Below are positions 17,109 through 27,001 of a DNA stretch of 64,000 bases, one piece after another. Numbering within the stretch: the stretch's first letter is position 1; each line of letters opens with the position of its first letter. The notes under the pieces are model-generated. The model made no database searches. It was given only the letters and a program-made list of their open reading frames with translations, and was not told the origin of the DNA. The translations under genes and the position numbers were made by a program. The stretch lies in assembly GCF_010868145.1 (NCBI RefSeq), contig NZ_JAAGUY010000001.1:744001-808000 (forward strand), read 5' to 3'. This DNA comes from Nocardia cyriacigeorgica. GTDB taxonomy: Bacteria > Actinomycetota > Actinomycetes > Mycobacteriales > Mycobacteriaceae.

Positions 17109-20100
17109 GCGGGCACCTCTTCCGTTGCCGTCGCTGTCGGTTCGGTTGCGGCGAGTGCGGCTGCTCGCGAGCTGCTCCCCTCGACGATGAATGCGGCGAC
17201 CTTGGCACCCGCCTGTTCGAGGGTGAAGGTGCGTCCCATCTGCAGCGAGGCCATATCCACGCCGAGCGACTTGGTGATCAGGGCGCCGAACTCGACCGCC
17301 ATCAGCGAGTCGAGACCCAGCTCCGGTACCGGGACGGTCAGGTCGATCGATTCCGCGGACACGCCCATCACCGACGCGAGCTGCTCGGCGAGCATATGCG
17401 CGACCACATCATTGCGTTTGCCCTCGTCGAGGTCGCGTAGGGCGGCCGCCAGTTGCGCGGCGGCCGAATCGTCCTTGGCCGCGGCCGCGATCTGGGCTTC
17501 CACCCGGCCGGTCATCCCGAAGAACGGCGCGGTCGCATCGACCTTGCCCCAGTCGATCGGGAAGATGGCACCGTAGTGGTGCAGCCCCAGCTTCAGCGCT
17601 TCCTCGAGGTACTCGGTGCTCTCGTCCATGTCGATGGAGTCGAAACCGGTGTTGCGCAGGTAGCGCGCCAGGTTCTCATCGGCCGCGGCCATACCGCCGC
17701 CCGACATGTGACCCCAGCCGACGGCCAGCGCTTTGCCGCCCTTGCGTACGACCACATCGGCCACCGCCTGGAGGGTGAGGTTCGCGGCGGTGTACGCGTA
17801 CTGGCCGACGCCGCCGAAGATGGCGCTGCCGGAGGAGAAGAGCACGAACAGGTCGAGCTCGGCGCCCGCGGTGGTGAGCCCGTGCAGCAGAGCCCGCACA
17901 CCATCGACCTTCGGGCGGAATACCGAAGCGAGACTGTCCCGATCCATCACCGAGATGCGCTTGTCGTCCACCACACCCGCGGTGTGCAGCACACCCCGCA
18001 GTGGATGTGCCGCGGTGTGGGCCCGTGCGACGACTGCCGCGATGGCCTCCGGGTCGGTGACGTCGACCCGTTCGGTGGTGATCTCGATACCCTGGTCCTG
18101 CCAGATCGCCAGCTGCTGCTTGGCGGCGTCGCTGGTGGCGCCGCCGCGGCCGAGCAGGTTCAGTCGCGTCGCGCCCTTGGCGACCAGCCAGCGCCCCATG
18201 GCCAGCCCGAACGCACCGAAACCGCCGGTGATCAGGTATTGCCCCTCGGGATCGATGGTGACCTCGGGAATCTGCGGACGCACCAGTGGCGCTTCGTCTT
18301 CCAGGTTCAGCGCGACCCGGCCGATCTTGCTCGACCGTGCGACCTCCTCGAACGCCTTTGCCACATCCGCGGTCCCGTAGGACTCATACGGCAGCGGGCG
18401 GTAGGTGCCCGCGGCGATGGTGGTGTAGCTGCGCTGTACCAGCTCGACCGTGGCGTGCCTGCGCAACGCCAACATCCGATCCAGATCTATCGAGTGGTAG
18501 GAGACGTTCTTGTCGAAGTGACGCAGGTCGAGCATGCCGCCGGTGTAGATGTCGGCCTTACCGACCTCCACGATCCGGCCGAATTCCGCGATGGCCTTGA
18601 AGTTCTGGCGCAGGATCTCCCCGGGTGCCGAGCTGATCACCACGTCGGCACCGCGGCCGTCTGTCAGACCGAGCACGTCGTCGACGAAGTTCAGCGACCG
18701 CGAGTTCAGCACGTGATCAGCGCCCTGCGACAGCACGTACGCGCGCCGCTCGTCGGTGCTCGCGGTGCCGATCACGTATGCGCCGTGGGCTTTCGCGATC
18801 TGAACGGTCGCCGCACCGACACCGCCCGCGGCACCGTGCACCAGCACCGTCTCCCCCGGCTGCACCCGCGCCAGTTCCAGCAGCGAATGTTCGGCGGTGG
18901 CGAAGGCGGTGGCATTGGTGCAGTGCGCCGGATCCACGTCCGGGGCCAGCCTGCGCACCAGATCGGCGTCGGTGGTGTGGAAGCGGCTGATCATGCCCTT
19001 GGAGCCGAGGCTGACCTGGTCACCGACAGCCACATGCTCGACCTGCGAGCCTGCCCGCACGACGGTGCCGATTCCTTCCATGCCCGGTGTGGTGCCGAAG
19101 AAGGTGCCAGCGAGCTCACGTTCGGTGAGCACACCGATCACCTTCAACGGGTCCTTGTAATTGAGCCCGACCGCCCGGATCCGGATCTCGACCTCGGTCG
19201 GCCCGGGTTCGCGACGATCGCACCGCCGCCAGCCCAACCGCGACAGCACCCGCGATTTCGGCAGCTCCAGGGTGAAGTTGGCCTCCGGATCCTCCAGCGG
19301 CACCGCGTCGTCGAGCGCCTCGAGCCGGCCGGGCAGCGACGCATCGACCACCGTCACCCAACGCAGGCCGTTGCGCAGGAACACCTCGTCGGAGTGGTCG
19401 TGGGTGAAGGCGCCGCCGATGGCCAACTCGGCAGCCAGGTCCGCGTCGCTGGTGCCGGCGTCGACGTCCACCAGCCGCCACCGCAGCCGCGGCTGCTCGT
19501 TCAACAGCACGCGACGGGCACCGGCGAGCGCCGCATGGCTCGGGTTCGGCGCGATATCGTCCTGCGGATGCGCGAACGCGTGCTCAGTGATCAGGGTGGC
19601 GTGGATCGAGCCGTCGCCGATGATCGACACCTCGGCTGCGCGCTCCTCCAGCCAGACCTCGAGGAAGCCCTCGAGCATCACCGCGAGCCTGCGCAGCGTC
19701 CAGAGGTTGTCCATGTCCGGGTATTCCGAGCCCGCGACGACCACCACGTGTACGCGGTCGACACCGTCAACGGCGGCCGCGGCACGCACGCGCTCCAGCA
19801 TCACGGTCTCCAGGTCCCCGCGCGCCGGATCATCGACGGTGATGATCTCGGACCGTTGTGCGGTGCCCGCGACTTGCGTCGCCCGGCTGCCGACCTGCGA
19901 GCCGAGTTCGATGACGAGGGTGAACGCGGTCTCGGGGTCGGGCAGTCCGCTGCGGTCGACCGGATCGCGCATCTCCCAACGGTCTTCGTAGAAGAAGTCC
20001 GTCATCCGTTGCACCGCACTGCGTCCCGGCGCGATGGAGCCGAATCGCATCCCCGCGATCCGCACGACCAGGTTGTGTTCGGCATCGAGCAGATCGATAT

Positions 20101-23100
20101 CGGCGCCCGGCTCGCCGTCGGTGTCGAGCCGGGCGACCACGATCACCTCGTCCGGGATCTTCGCAAAGGCCCGTACCCCGTCGACGCCGACCGGAACCAT
20201 AGCCCCGTCCTGGGAATTCGCGGTCCCCGCCAGCAGCGCCGCGACACTCTGCAGCGCCGCGTCGACCACACACGGGTGCGCCAGATGGCCGGAATCGCGG
20301 GCGATACTGCCGTCGAGAGTGGCCAATACGGTGGAATCGGCGATCCGCACCGACGTGGCGCGCTGGAAAGCCGGACCATAGGCCAGACCACGCTCGGCGA
20401 GCCCGGCGTAGAAGGCGGCCGGGTCGATGTCGAGCATGTCGGCGGCGTCGGGCAATTCCACCTTCGACGGTTCGAACGTTCCGGTGACCAGTCTGCCGAG
20501 GGCGTGGACGGTCCAGGTGGCCTCGGCGGCGCCCCGCGAACGGATGGTGAACCGCTGCGTCGACTCCTCCACGGCAAACTCCACCACGGGCGCCGCGCCG
20601 TCGGCGATGATCAGTGGCGCCACGAAGCGCACATCTTCGACCGCGACGTTCGCCGCTTCGGTCCGCAACGCGGCAGCACTGAGCGCCGCATCCAGATACG
20701 CCGCGCCGGGCAGGATCCGCGCCCCCCCGACGACGTGGTCGTCCAACCACGGCAGCGCAGCAAGGCTCAGCCGCACCGTCCACGATGCCGGATCCATCAG
20801 ATCCGGGTCACCGAGCATCGGGTAGCCGCCCGGTGTGCCGTACTTGGCCTGTGTCAGCCCCGGTAGCTCGTTGTGCAGCACCGTCCGCTGCCACGGGTAG
20901 CGGGGCAGGTCGATGTGTGGAGTCACCGTGTGACCCGCGAACAGGGCGTCGATATCGAGCACACCCGCGGTGTAGAGGCCGCCGATGGTCTGCCGGATGC
21001 TCTCGGAGTCCACCTGTTTGCGGCTCAACGTCGCGATGCTGGTGCCGGCCTCACCCGCTCCGATCAGGATCTCGCGGATGTTCGCGCCGAGCACCGGGTG
21101 CGGGCCGACCTCGAGGAATATCCGGCTGCCCGCGCCGACCAGACCGGTGATCGCGTCGGCGAACCGCACCGGCTGACGGACATTGGCGCACCAGTACTCC
21201 GCGTTCCAGTCCCCACTGGTGACTCGTTCGCCGGTCACCGTCGAGTACAGCGGAAGCACCGGATCCGACAGTCGCAGGTCCGCGAGCACCATGCGCAGCT
21301 CGTCGAGGATCGGCTCCATGAGGTAGCTGTGGTAAGGCACCTCGACGTGTAGTCGCTTGGCGAAAGTGCCCTGCGCGGTGAGCTGTTCGGCGATCGCATC
21401 GAGACGGGCCGCGTCACCGGCGAGGGTGACCGCGTTCGGGCTGTTGATGGCCGCGACGTCGACGCGGTCGTCGCCGTCGATCAATTCACGGGCCGCCTCG
21501 GGCGCCAGCCCGACGGCCAGCATCCCACCGGTGCCCGCCGTCGTGGCCTGCAGCCGCGCCCGGTGGTAGCTGACCAGCAGAGCGTCCCGCAACGACAGCA
21601 TCCCCGTGACGTAGGCCGCCGATACTTCGCCGACGCTGTGCCCGACCACCGCGGCCGGGCGCACACCGAGTTCGGCCAGCAGAGTGAACAGCGACACTTG
21701 CACCAGGAAGTTGGCAGGCTGCGCCACCGCGGTGGTGGTGACCTTCGATTCCTCCTCCGGGCGCAGCAGTTCCTCGACGATGGACCAGCCCGAGATCTCC
21801 TGGAAGACCGCGTCGATCCGTGCCGCCTCGTCCGCGAAGACACCCTCGGACTGCAATAGTTCGCGGCCCATGGCCCACCACTGCGGACCCATACCGGTGA
21901 ACACGAAGACCGGCTCGTCGACCTTGCGCGGGATCACCTTGGTCGCGCCCCGGCCCTCACCGCCGGCGAAATCGACCAGCGCGCGCACCAGCTCGGTATC
22001 GTCGCCGAAGGTCAGCGCGGTGCGGAAGACATGGTGCTGGCGACGCGTCCACGCCGCCTCGGCGAGGTGGCCCGGCTCCGCTCCGTCGGCAATGCGCCCG
22101 GCGAAGCCCCGGGCGAGATCGCGGGCGGCCTGCTCACTGCGCGCCGAGATCGGCAGGACACCGAAATGCTTCGGCTCCGTCTGCGCGGCCGCCTCGACCG
22201 GGCGGTATTCCTGGAGGATCGCATGAGCGTTGGTGCCGCCGTAGCCGAAACCGTTGACCGCCACCGTCATCCGTTCGACCTCGGGGCCGACCGGCTGCGC
22301 GTCGAGCTGAATCTCGAGACCGAGCTCGTCGAACGGGATATCCGGGTTGGGCTGGTCCAGCCAGCCCTGCGGTGCGATGGTGCGATGCGCGATGGCCAGC
22401 GCCGACTTGATGATGCTCGCGACACCGGAGGCCGCTTCGGTGTGGCCGAGCTGTGCTTTCACCGAGCCGACACCCAGCGGTCCGGTGCGCCCCTCGACCT
22501 TGCCGTAGGCCCGGCCGATGGCCTGCAATTCCAGCGGGTCGCCGACCGGCGTGCCGGTACCGTGCGCCTCCACATAGGTGATCTCGTGCGGTGCCAGTCC
22601 GGCGCGACGGGTGACCTTCTTGGCCAGCTCCTCCTGCAGATCGGCGTTCGGCACTGTGATCGCGGTGGTGCGACCGTCCTGGTTGGCGCCGGTGGCCTTG
22701 ATGACGGCGTAGATGCGGTCGCCGTCGCGTTCGGCGGCCTCCAGTTTCTTCAGCACGACCATGCCCGACCCCTCACCGCGACCGTAGCCGTCGGCGGAGG
22801 CGTCGAACGGCTTGCTGCGGCCGTCGGCGGCGAGGAAGCCGCCTTTACACATCGAGACGAACGGTTCCGGCTGCAACAGCATGGTGACGCCACCGGCCAT
22901 GGCGACCTCGCAGTCGCCGCTGTCGAGGGCCTGGCACGCCAGATGCAGTGCGATCAGCGACGAGGAGCATGCGGTGTCCACGGTGACGGCCGGACCGACC
23001 AGATTGAGGGCGTAGGCGATGCGGTTGGACAGCATCGTGTACGAAGCGCCGACCGCGGTGTGCATATCGACGAACGGCAGTGCCTCACCCGCCATCGACA

Positions 23101-23491
23101 CCGCGAGCTGGTCCATGGTGAAGGCACCGATGTAGACGCCGATCGACTCGCCCGCGATCTTGCCGGCGATACCCGCATCGTCCAGGGCTTCCCAGGCGAT
23201 TTCCAGAATGAGGCGCTGTTGTGGGTCCATCGCTGCCGCCTCGCGCGGCGAGATGCCGAAGAAGTCCGGATCGAACTGCCAGGGATCGCCCGTCATGAAG
23301 GCGGCGCGCTTGGTGTACATGCGGCCGGGAGTGCGGCGATCCGGATCGTAGTAGCGGCGGTAGTCCCAGCGTTCGGCCGGAATGTCGACCACGCCGTCGC
23401 GTTTGTCGACGATGAAGTCCCAGAACGATTCCGGAGAATCGATTCCACCCGCATAACGGCAACCGATTCCGACAATTGCGATATCAGACAC
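17105..23491 (-). CDS. Highly reducing type I polyketide synthase (KS-AT-DH-psiKR-ER-KR-ACP)
   Basis: 2128 aa, one complete module, GTG start behind GAGGAG. KS (about 1-425) has C175 in VDTACSSSL, H310 in EAHGTGT and H350 in KAQLGH. AT (about 525-830) has S619 in GHSVG and VPYHS (718-722) at the specificity loop, unlike the common bacterial HAFH or YASH. DH (about 900-1160) has H919 in DDHVVGG and D1077. A structural psiKR covers about 1190-1420. ER (about 1420-1735) has the NADPH loop HGAAGGVG. KR (about 1750-1975) has TGGFGAFG, S1887 and Y1900. The ACP has S2062 in LGLDSL. There is no thioesterase, so release must be external. Size and order match mycobacterial Mas-type enzymes, which act iteratively. 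Confidence 0.96.
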   Translation of the reverse strand: MSDIAIVGIGCRYAGGIDSPESFWDFIVDKRDGVVDIPAERWDYRRYYDPDRRTPGRMYTKRAAFMTGDPWQFDPDFFGISPREAAAMDPQQRLILEIAWEALDDAGIAGKIAGESIGVYIGAFTMDQLAVSMAGEALPFVDMHTAVGASYTMLSNRIAYALNLVGPAVTVDTACSSSLIALHLACQALDSGDCEVAMAGGVTMLLQPEPFVSMCKGGFLAADGRSKPFDASADGYGRGEGSGMVVLKKLEAAERDGDRIYAVIKATGANQDGRTTAITVPNADLQEELAKKVTRRAGLAPHEITYVEAHGTGTPVGDPLELQAIGRAYGKVEGRTGPLGVGSVKAQLGHTEAASGVASIIKSALAIAHRTIAPQGWLDQPNPDIPFDELGLEIQLDAQPVGPEVERMTVAVNGFGYGGTNAHAILQEYRPVEAAAQTEPKHFGVLPISARSEQAARDLARGFAGRIADGAEPGHLAEAAWTRRQHHVFRTALTFGDDTELVRALVDFAGGEGRGATKVIPRKVDEPVFVFTGMGPQWWAMGRELLQSEGVFADEAARIDAVFQEISGWSIVEELLRPEEESKVTTTAVAQPANFLVQVSLFTLLAELGVRPAAVVGHSVGEVSAAYVTGMLSLRDALLVSYHRARLQATTAGTGGMLAVGLAPEAARELIDGDDRVDVAAINSPNAVTLAGDAARLDAIAEQLTAQGTFAKRLHVEVPYHSYLMEPILDELRMVLADLRLSDPVLPLYSTVTGERVTSGDWNAEYWCANVRQPVRFADAITGLVGAGSRIFLEVGPHPVLGANIREILIGAGEAGTSIATLSRKQVDSESIRQTIGGLYTAGVLDIDALFAGHTVTPHIDLPRYPWQRTVLHNELPGLTQAKYGTPGGYPMLGDPDLMDPASWTVRLSLAALPWLDDHVVGGARILPGAAYLDAALSAAALRTEAANVAVEDVRFVAPLIIADGAAPVVEFAVEESTQRFTIRSRGAAEATWTVHALGRLVTGTFEPSKVELPDAADMLDIDPAAFYAGLAERGLAYGPAFQRATSVRIADSTVLATLDGSIARDSGHLAHPCVVDAALQSVAALLAGTANSQDGAMVPVGVDGVRAFAKIPDEVIVVARLDTDGEPGADIDLLDAEHNLVVRIAGMRFGSIAPGRSAVQRMTDFFYEDRWEMRDPVDRSGLPDPETAFTLVIELGSQVGSRATQVAGTAQRSEIITVDDPARGDLETVMLERVRAAAAVDGVDRVHVVVVAGSEYPDMDNLWTLRRLAVMLEGFLEVWLEERAAEVSIIGDGSIHATLITEHAFAHPQDDIAPNPSHAALAGARRVLLNEQPRLRWRLVDVDAGTSDADLAAELAIGGAFTHDHSDEVFLRNGLRWVTVVDASLPGRLEALDDAVPLEDPEANFTLELPKSRVLSRLGWRRCDRREPGPTEVEIRIRAVGLNYKDPLKVIGVLTERELAGTFFGTTPGMEGIGTVVRAGSQVEHVAVGDQVSLGSKGMISRFHTTDADLVRRLAPDVDPAHCTNATAFATAEHSLLELARVQPGETVLVHGAAGGVGAATVQIAKAHGAYVIGTASTDERRAYVLSQGADHVLNSRSLNFVDDVLGLTDGRGADVVISSAPGEILRQNFKAIAEFGRIVEVGKADIYTGGMLDLRHFDKNVSYHSIDLDRMLALRRHATVELVQRSYTTIAAGTYRPLPYESYGTADVAKAFEEVARSSKIGRVALNLEDEAPLVRPQIPEVTIDPEGQYLITGGFGAFGLAMGRWLVAKGATRLNLLGRGGATSDAAKQQLAIWQDQGIEITTERVDVTDPEAIAAVVARAHTAAHPLRGVLHTAGVVDDKRISVMDRDSLASVFRPKVDGVRALLHGLTTAGAELDLFVLFSSGSAIFGGVGQYAYTAANLTLQAVADVVVRKGGKALAVGWGHMSGGGMAAADENLARYLRNTGFDSIDMDESTEYLEEALKLGLHHYGAIFPIDWGKVDATAPFFGMTGRVEAQIAAAAKDDSAAAQLAAALRDLDEGKRNDVVAHMLAEQLASVMGVSAESIDLTVPVPELGLDSLMAVEFGALITKSLGVDMASLQMGRTFTLEQAGAKVAAFIVEGSSSRAAALAATEPTATATEEVPA

Positions 23492-23592
23492 GAAGACTCC
23501 TCACCCACATCGAATAAACCCCTGAGACCCCCCGATACGATCGGCGAAACCCCTCACCTCCGCCGTGCTGTTCAACCGCCCGAGCGCATATG

Positions 23593-24222
23593 TCAGACGT
23601 TCGCGCCGGCAGCCTCTCGCATCATGACTTTCATTTCCGGGCCGTCGCGGCCGATCGTGGTCTCACCGACTCGGCGACCACCGAGTGCCGCATAGAAACC
23701 GACATTGTCTTCTTTACAGATCCCGTACAGCGGAACGCCTTCCCGGTCGGATCGGTCCCGCAGCGAAACCATCAACGCTTTGCCGACGCCCATGCGCTGC
23801 GCGGCCGGCTCACACCCGAGGTAGACCACGAAATTGTGCGGTCGGACCGGCGCAACCCGCTCGAGCGCGTCGTCGACGGCCATGCCGCGTGGGGTCGCCG
23901 ATCCCATGGCCCACAGGAATTGCGGCCCGGATACCATTTCACGCCACAGGCTCTTTCGATATCCGGCCGGATACCAGAGAATGGCGCCGACGATGGCGCC
24001 GTCACGCACCGCGATTTCCGCCCCCCCGGAGGGTATGAAGCGGTATTTCAACATCACCCTGAGCATGCGCGGCGCATTCCGGCGTCGCACCGCTTCCGAG
24101 GGGAAGACGAACTCTTCGATCGGATCGTCGTGTTCGAATGCCTCGGCGACGACGCGCGTGATCTCATCGATATCACCCACGGTCGCCGGGCGAAGAACGA
24201 TCCCGGCGGACTGAACCAACAC
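23593..24222 (-). CDS. GNAT-family N-acetyltransferase
   Basis: 209 aa with a GTG start. The acetyl-CoA site VYLGCEPAAQRMGVGKALM (Q/RxxGxG/A motif) lies at about residues 140-160, with PLYGICKEDNVGFYAALGG typical of the C-terminal half. AAGGGA is close to the start (2 nt), so a TTG one codon on is an alternative. It is the first gene of the PKS run on the minus strand. N-acetylation of the AOS amine, or self-protection, is a reasonable hypothesis from context; neither is shown. Confidence 0.85.
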   Translation of the reverse strand: MLVQSAGIVLRPATVGDIDEITRVVAEAFEHDDPIEEFVFPSEAVRRRNAPRMLRVMLKYRFIPSGGAEIAVRDGAIVGAILWYPAGYRKSLWREMVSGPQFLWAMGSATPRGMAVDDALERVAPVRPHNFVVYLGCEPAAQRMGVGKALMVSLRDRSDREGVPLYGICKEDNVGFYAALGGRRVGETTIGRDGPEMKVMMREAAGANV

Positions 24223-24610
24223 TGTCCCTTAACAATTCGCACTGAGCCCGACCACGTTGCCGGACGCTACTCGCCAGTACGTTACCCGATTCTCCCGCCC
24301 GCTACTCCTCGGGAGGTTGTGGCATAGAACAGCTCCACAGAGAGTTGATTCGGTAGATCACATAGCCTAAGGTGGCGAAACTCTCGCGGTACAAATCGTT
24401 TTCATTTAACTGATACCGATGGTTACACTTCCCAACCTTGGGGAGACTTCGCGCTTCTCCTGGCAGAGCCGAGCCGGTGGCCAATTTTGATGCTCAATAA
24501 ACATTCATAGATGCGCATATCAAAGTACCCGCACATACCACTCCCTCTGCATTTGGCTCGGGTGGTAGTGTCCGATGCCCCACGCGTGCGCGTCGCCGCG
24601 ACCGCCGGGA
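24223..24610. promoter_or_regulatory. Low-GC promoter region upstream of the GNAT-PKS-AOS run
   Basis: 388 bp without a convincing gene. Base composition falls well below the surroundings, to about 40-45% GC in 24341-24420 and 24481-24540. A Zur/Fur-like 15-mer, TGAAAACGATTTGTA on the minus strand (24404-24390), lies about 170 bp from the GNAT start; its halves match at only 4 of 7 positions. A 60-codon ORF across 24302-24484 (minus) has atypical composition and no ribosome site, and I do not call it. Confidence 0.45.
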
Positions 24611-26452
24611 TCAGTTGTCGTACGACGCGACGCCGACCGGGCCCGAGGCGACGCAGACATCGAGTCCCGCGGTTTCAGTGGCGATCCGGAGGGCGGATCC
24701 GCTGCCGATGACGCGAACGAAAACGGTGTGCAAACCCTTCTGCACCGGCACCGTGACCTTGTCGCCGTGTTCGAAGGCCAGGGTGACCAGTCCATCACGT
24801 CCGGCCAGATAGTTCAGCTGCACGGTCCATTTGTGCGCGAGCATGGGGCCGTCCAGCAGCAGCCGCACCGGCTCGGCGCCCTGCACGCGATACCCGCACC
24901 CAGAGTGTGGCCCGGGGCGGATATTGCGGTTCCACCAGACCTGCGCGTCCACGATGTCACCGGTATCGGTGATCATCCGCAGCCGAGGCGTGGATTCGGC
25001 AAAGGTGCCGGGGCGGGCGATCGGTGAGAGCACCTGGCTCGCGAGGTTCTGCGGATACGTCGTGGGGTTCAGCACGGTCCACGGCACCTCCTGCTCGAGC
25101 AGCGGCGCGTCGAGCGCGCCGAGTTCCGATGCGACGGTGCTGAGATAGCGCTCGGTCGTACCGGCGGACCAGGAACGTACGTAGGTGATGGTGGACCACG
25201 AACTACTGACAGTGAACGCGACTACTGCCGCGACCACCACAGCGCCCCGCGGACGGGATACCTGCTCCGGCCTTCTCCGCCGCGCGCACAGCATCAGCGC
25301 GAATGATGCGGTGAGTACGACGGCCATATCAGCCAGATAGCGAAGCGATTGCATGAGTTCGTCGACGGTATTCGGACCGCCGCGCGCAAGCGCCACCGGC
25401 ACCAAGGCGACCGCGAGATATGTCACCACGATCAGCCACACAGCGGCCACGCGGGGCCGCGTTCGGATCGACCACACCACGATCGCCACCAGCACGATCC
25501 ACGACACCGCGACCGCGGCGGACGACGGGATCGCCCACGGCGCGGCGGGCAACCAGCGCTCCCACCCCCACGGACCGCCGGACAACGCGGGCACCACCCC
25601 GAGTGAGGTCGCACTGTGCACCAGGCCGGCAAGATCACCCGGCTCGCTGCGTGCGGTGGCGATATCGACGACCACCAGGTAGGCAACCAGCCAACAGCCG
25701 AGCACCAGCGCCGAGCCGATCCACAGCGGCGCACCGCGTCGCGCCACCTCTCGCACCGCGCCCCGCTCGCCCACCACATATCGCGCCATGGCCGCGACGG
25801 CGAACGCCACGAACGGTACGACCACGGACTTCTCGAAGAACAGCAGCCCCACCACCAGCACCGCCACACCGGTCACCGCATACCGGCGCCGGCCGGTGCG
25901 CACGAGCAGCACCGCATCGGCGATCACCCAGGCGAGCGCGAACTGGAGCGGGAGGGCGTTGAGCGCTGCCGACCACCAGGAGAACGCGGGCAGTGTCAGC
26001 GGACAGAACAGATAGAAGATCAAGGGCACCAGCAGCATCCGGCGCGGACCGAGTAACACAACCAACATGCGCAGCACCGCCACCGAAGCCGCTGCCTGCC
26101 ACACCAGCATGGTGAGCGCCGGACCGGCCCATGCGAGCGGCGCGATCGCCGTGACCAGCCACGCGGTGGCGAACGCGGCAGGCATGAAATGGCCGTCGTG
26201 GTCGTACAGCAACAGCTTCGCCGACCACAACGATTCGCTGCCCGCGCGGCCGATCAGGATCAGGTCGTCCCAATAGAGATACCCCGCCCCGGCGACCCAG
26301 CCGCGCAGCACGAGCTGCCCCGCGATCAGCAGCGAAGCCATGATCAGCACACCTGGCCATCGGATCGCCGGGAACGCCGAGGTCGGACCGTTCGCCCGCA
26401 CCGGCTCCGCACGTTCGGCAGGCTCCAGTAGGGCGGCCCGGGCGGTATCCAT
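24611..26452 (-). CDS. Polytopic GT-C-like membrane protein (putative glycosyltransferase)
   Basis: 613 aa from ATG 26452. The longer frame to 26776 adds 108 residues of low-complexity sequence with no signal and is unlikely. About 10-11 transmembrane helices occupy residues 28-430. The first long loop has YLYWDDLILIGRAG, an Asp-Asp placement typical of GT-C enzymes, followed by a roughly 180-residue C-terminal soluble domain. The GT-C assignment rests on this loop and the topology. It lies upstream of the PKS run on the same strand, but the 388-bp gap and separate promoter leave its link to the pathway open. Confidence 0.65.
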   Translation of the reverse strand: MDTARAALLEPAERAEPVRANGPTSAFPAIRWPGVLIMASLLIAGQLVLRGWVAGAGYLYWDDLILIGRAGSESLWSAKLLLYDHDGHFMPAAFATAWLVTAIAPLAWAGPALTMLVWQAAASVAVLRMLVVLLGPRRMLLVPLIFYLFCPLTLPAFSWWSAALNALPLQFALAWVIADAVLLVRTGRRRYAVTGVAVLVVGLLFFEKSVVVPFVAFAVAAMARYVVGERGAVREVARRGAPLWIGSALVLGCWLVAYLVVVDIATARSEPGDLAGLVHSATSLGVVPALSGGPWGWERWLPAAPWAIPSSAAVAVSWIVLVAIVVWSIRTRPRVAAVWLIVVTYLAVALVPVALARGGPNTVDELMQSLRYLADMAVVLTASFALMLCARRRRPEQVSRPRGAVVVAAVVAFTVSSSWSTITYVRSWSAGTTERYLSTVASELGALDAPLLEQEVPWTVLNPTTYPQNLASQVLSPIARPGTFAESTPRLRMITDTGDIVDAQVWWNRNIRPGPHSGCGYRVQGAEPVRLLLDGPMLAHKWTVQLNYLAGRDGLVTLAFEHGDKVTVPVQKGLHTVFVRVIGSGSALRIATETAGLDVCVASGPVGVASYDN

Positions 26453-27001
26453 GGCACCCCAGGGTAGCGTCGCCCACGCCACTGGACGCACGACGAACAA
26501 TCCGCCGGTGCGGCGATACCGAATTCCCTGAGCAGTCAACGGTGGCGATGATGGCGTTCGATATGCAATAGTGCGATCGCAATTCACCGATTGGCCAGCG
26601 GAGGGGCGCACCTGCGGCGATAATCCGATTGTGGGACAGACTCTCCGAGACTTCGATCCACATCCAAGGTCCATGGTGACGCGCGGCAACCGACCAGGCT
26701 TCGGCAGCCGCCCTCCTCGTCGCGCGCCGGAACCATTCCACTCGGAGAGCGGCTCCAGCCGACCGCTCGGCGGCATCTCGCGGCGGGCCGAGGTCCCACT
26801 CCTCCGAGATCACCCGACATTGATCGGCCGAACGGACCCGGCGCGCGCCCGATGAGCGATGACGCCGCCGACGGCCACCGCGAGCGAAAGGCATGCACCG
26901 TGAATTCATGGTCGACAGCACGTCCCTGGATACCGGCCGGGAGTCCCCGTGGCCGAACAGGCCCGAGCGCGGGAGGACGCTAGGGCAGAGGCGGGCAAGC
27001 G
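26453..27001. other. Divergent intergenic region, no gene seen
   Basis: 549 bp between the GT-C-like gene (minus) and the DUF4254 gene (plus). The open frames here are short, overlap one another on both strands and have no good start sites. I see nothing I can support beyond promoter space for the two divergent genes. Confidence 0.5.

Noticed and set aside
17453..20866. 1137-codon open frame on the plus strand, antisense to the PKS
   Set aside because: No domain, repetitive Arg/His/Gly composition and complete overlap with the well-supported PKS. It is an artefact of GC-rich codon use.
22031..23695. 554-codon plus-strand frame antisense to the KS-AT region
   Set aside because: Same artefact as above; no recognisable motif or ribosome site.
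24302..24484. 60-codon minus-strand ORF in the low-GC gap
   Set aside because: Composition differs from both neighbours, no ribosome site, no family match. Kept as promoter region.
24611..26776. Long form of the GT-C-like protein starting at 26776
   Set aside because: The extra 108 residues are low-complexity and lack a ribosome site or signal; ATG 26452 gives a normal membrane-protein N-terminus.
26571..26898. Overlapping short ORFs in the 549-bp gap
   Set aside because: Two opposing frames of about 95-105 codons with no start signal or homology pattern that I can recognise.
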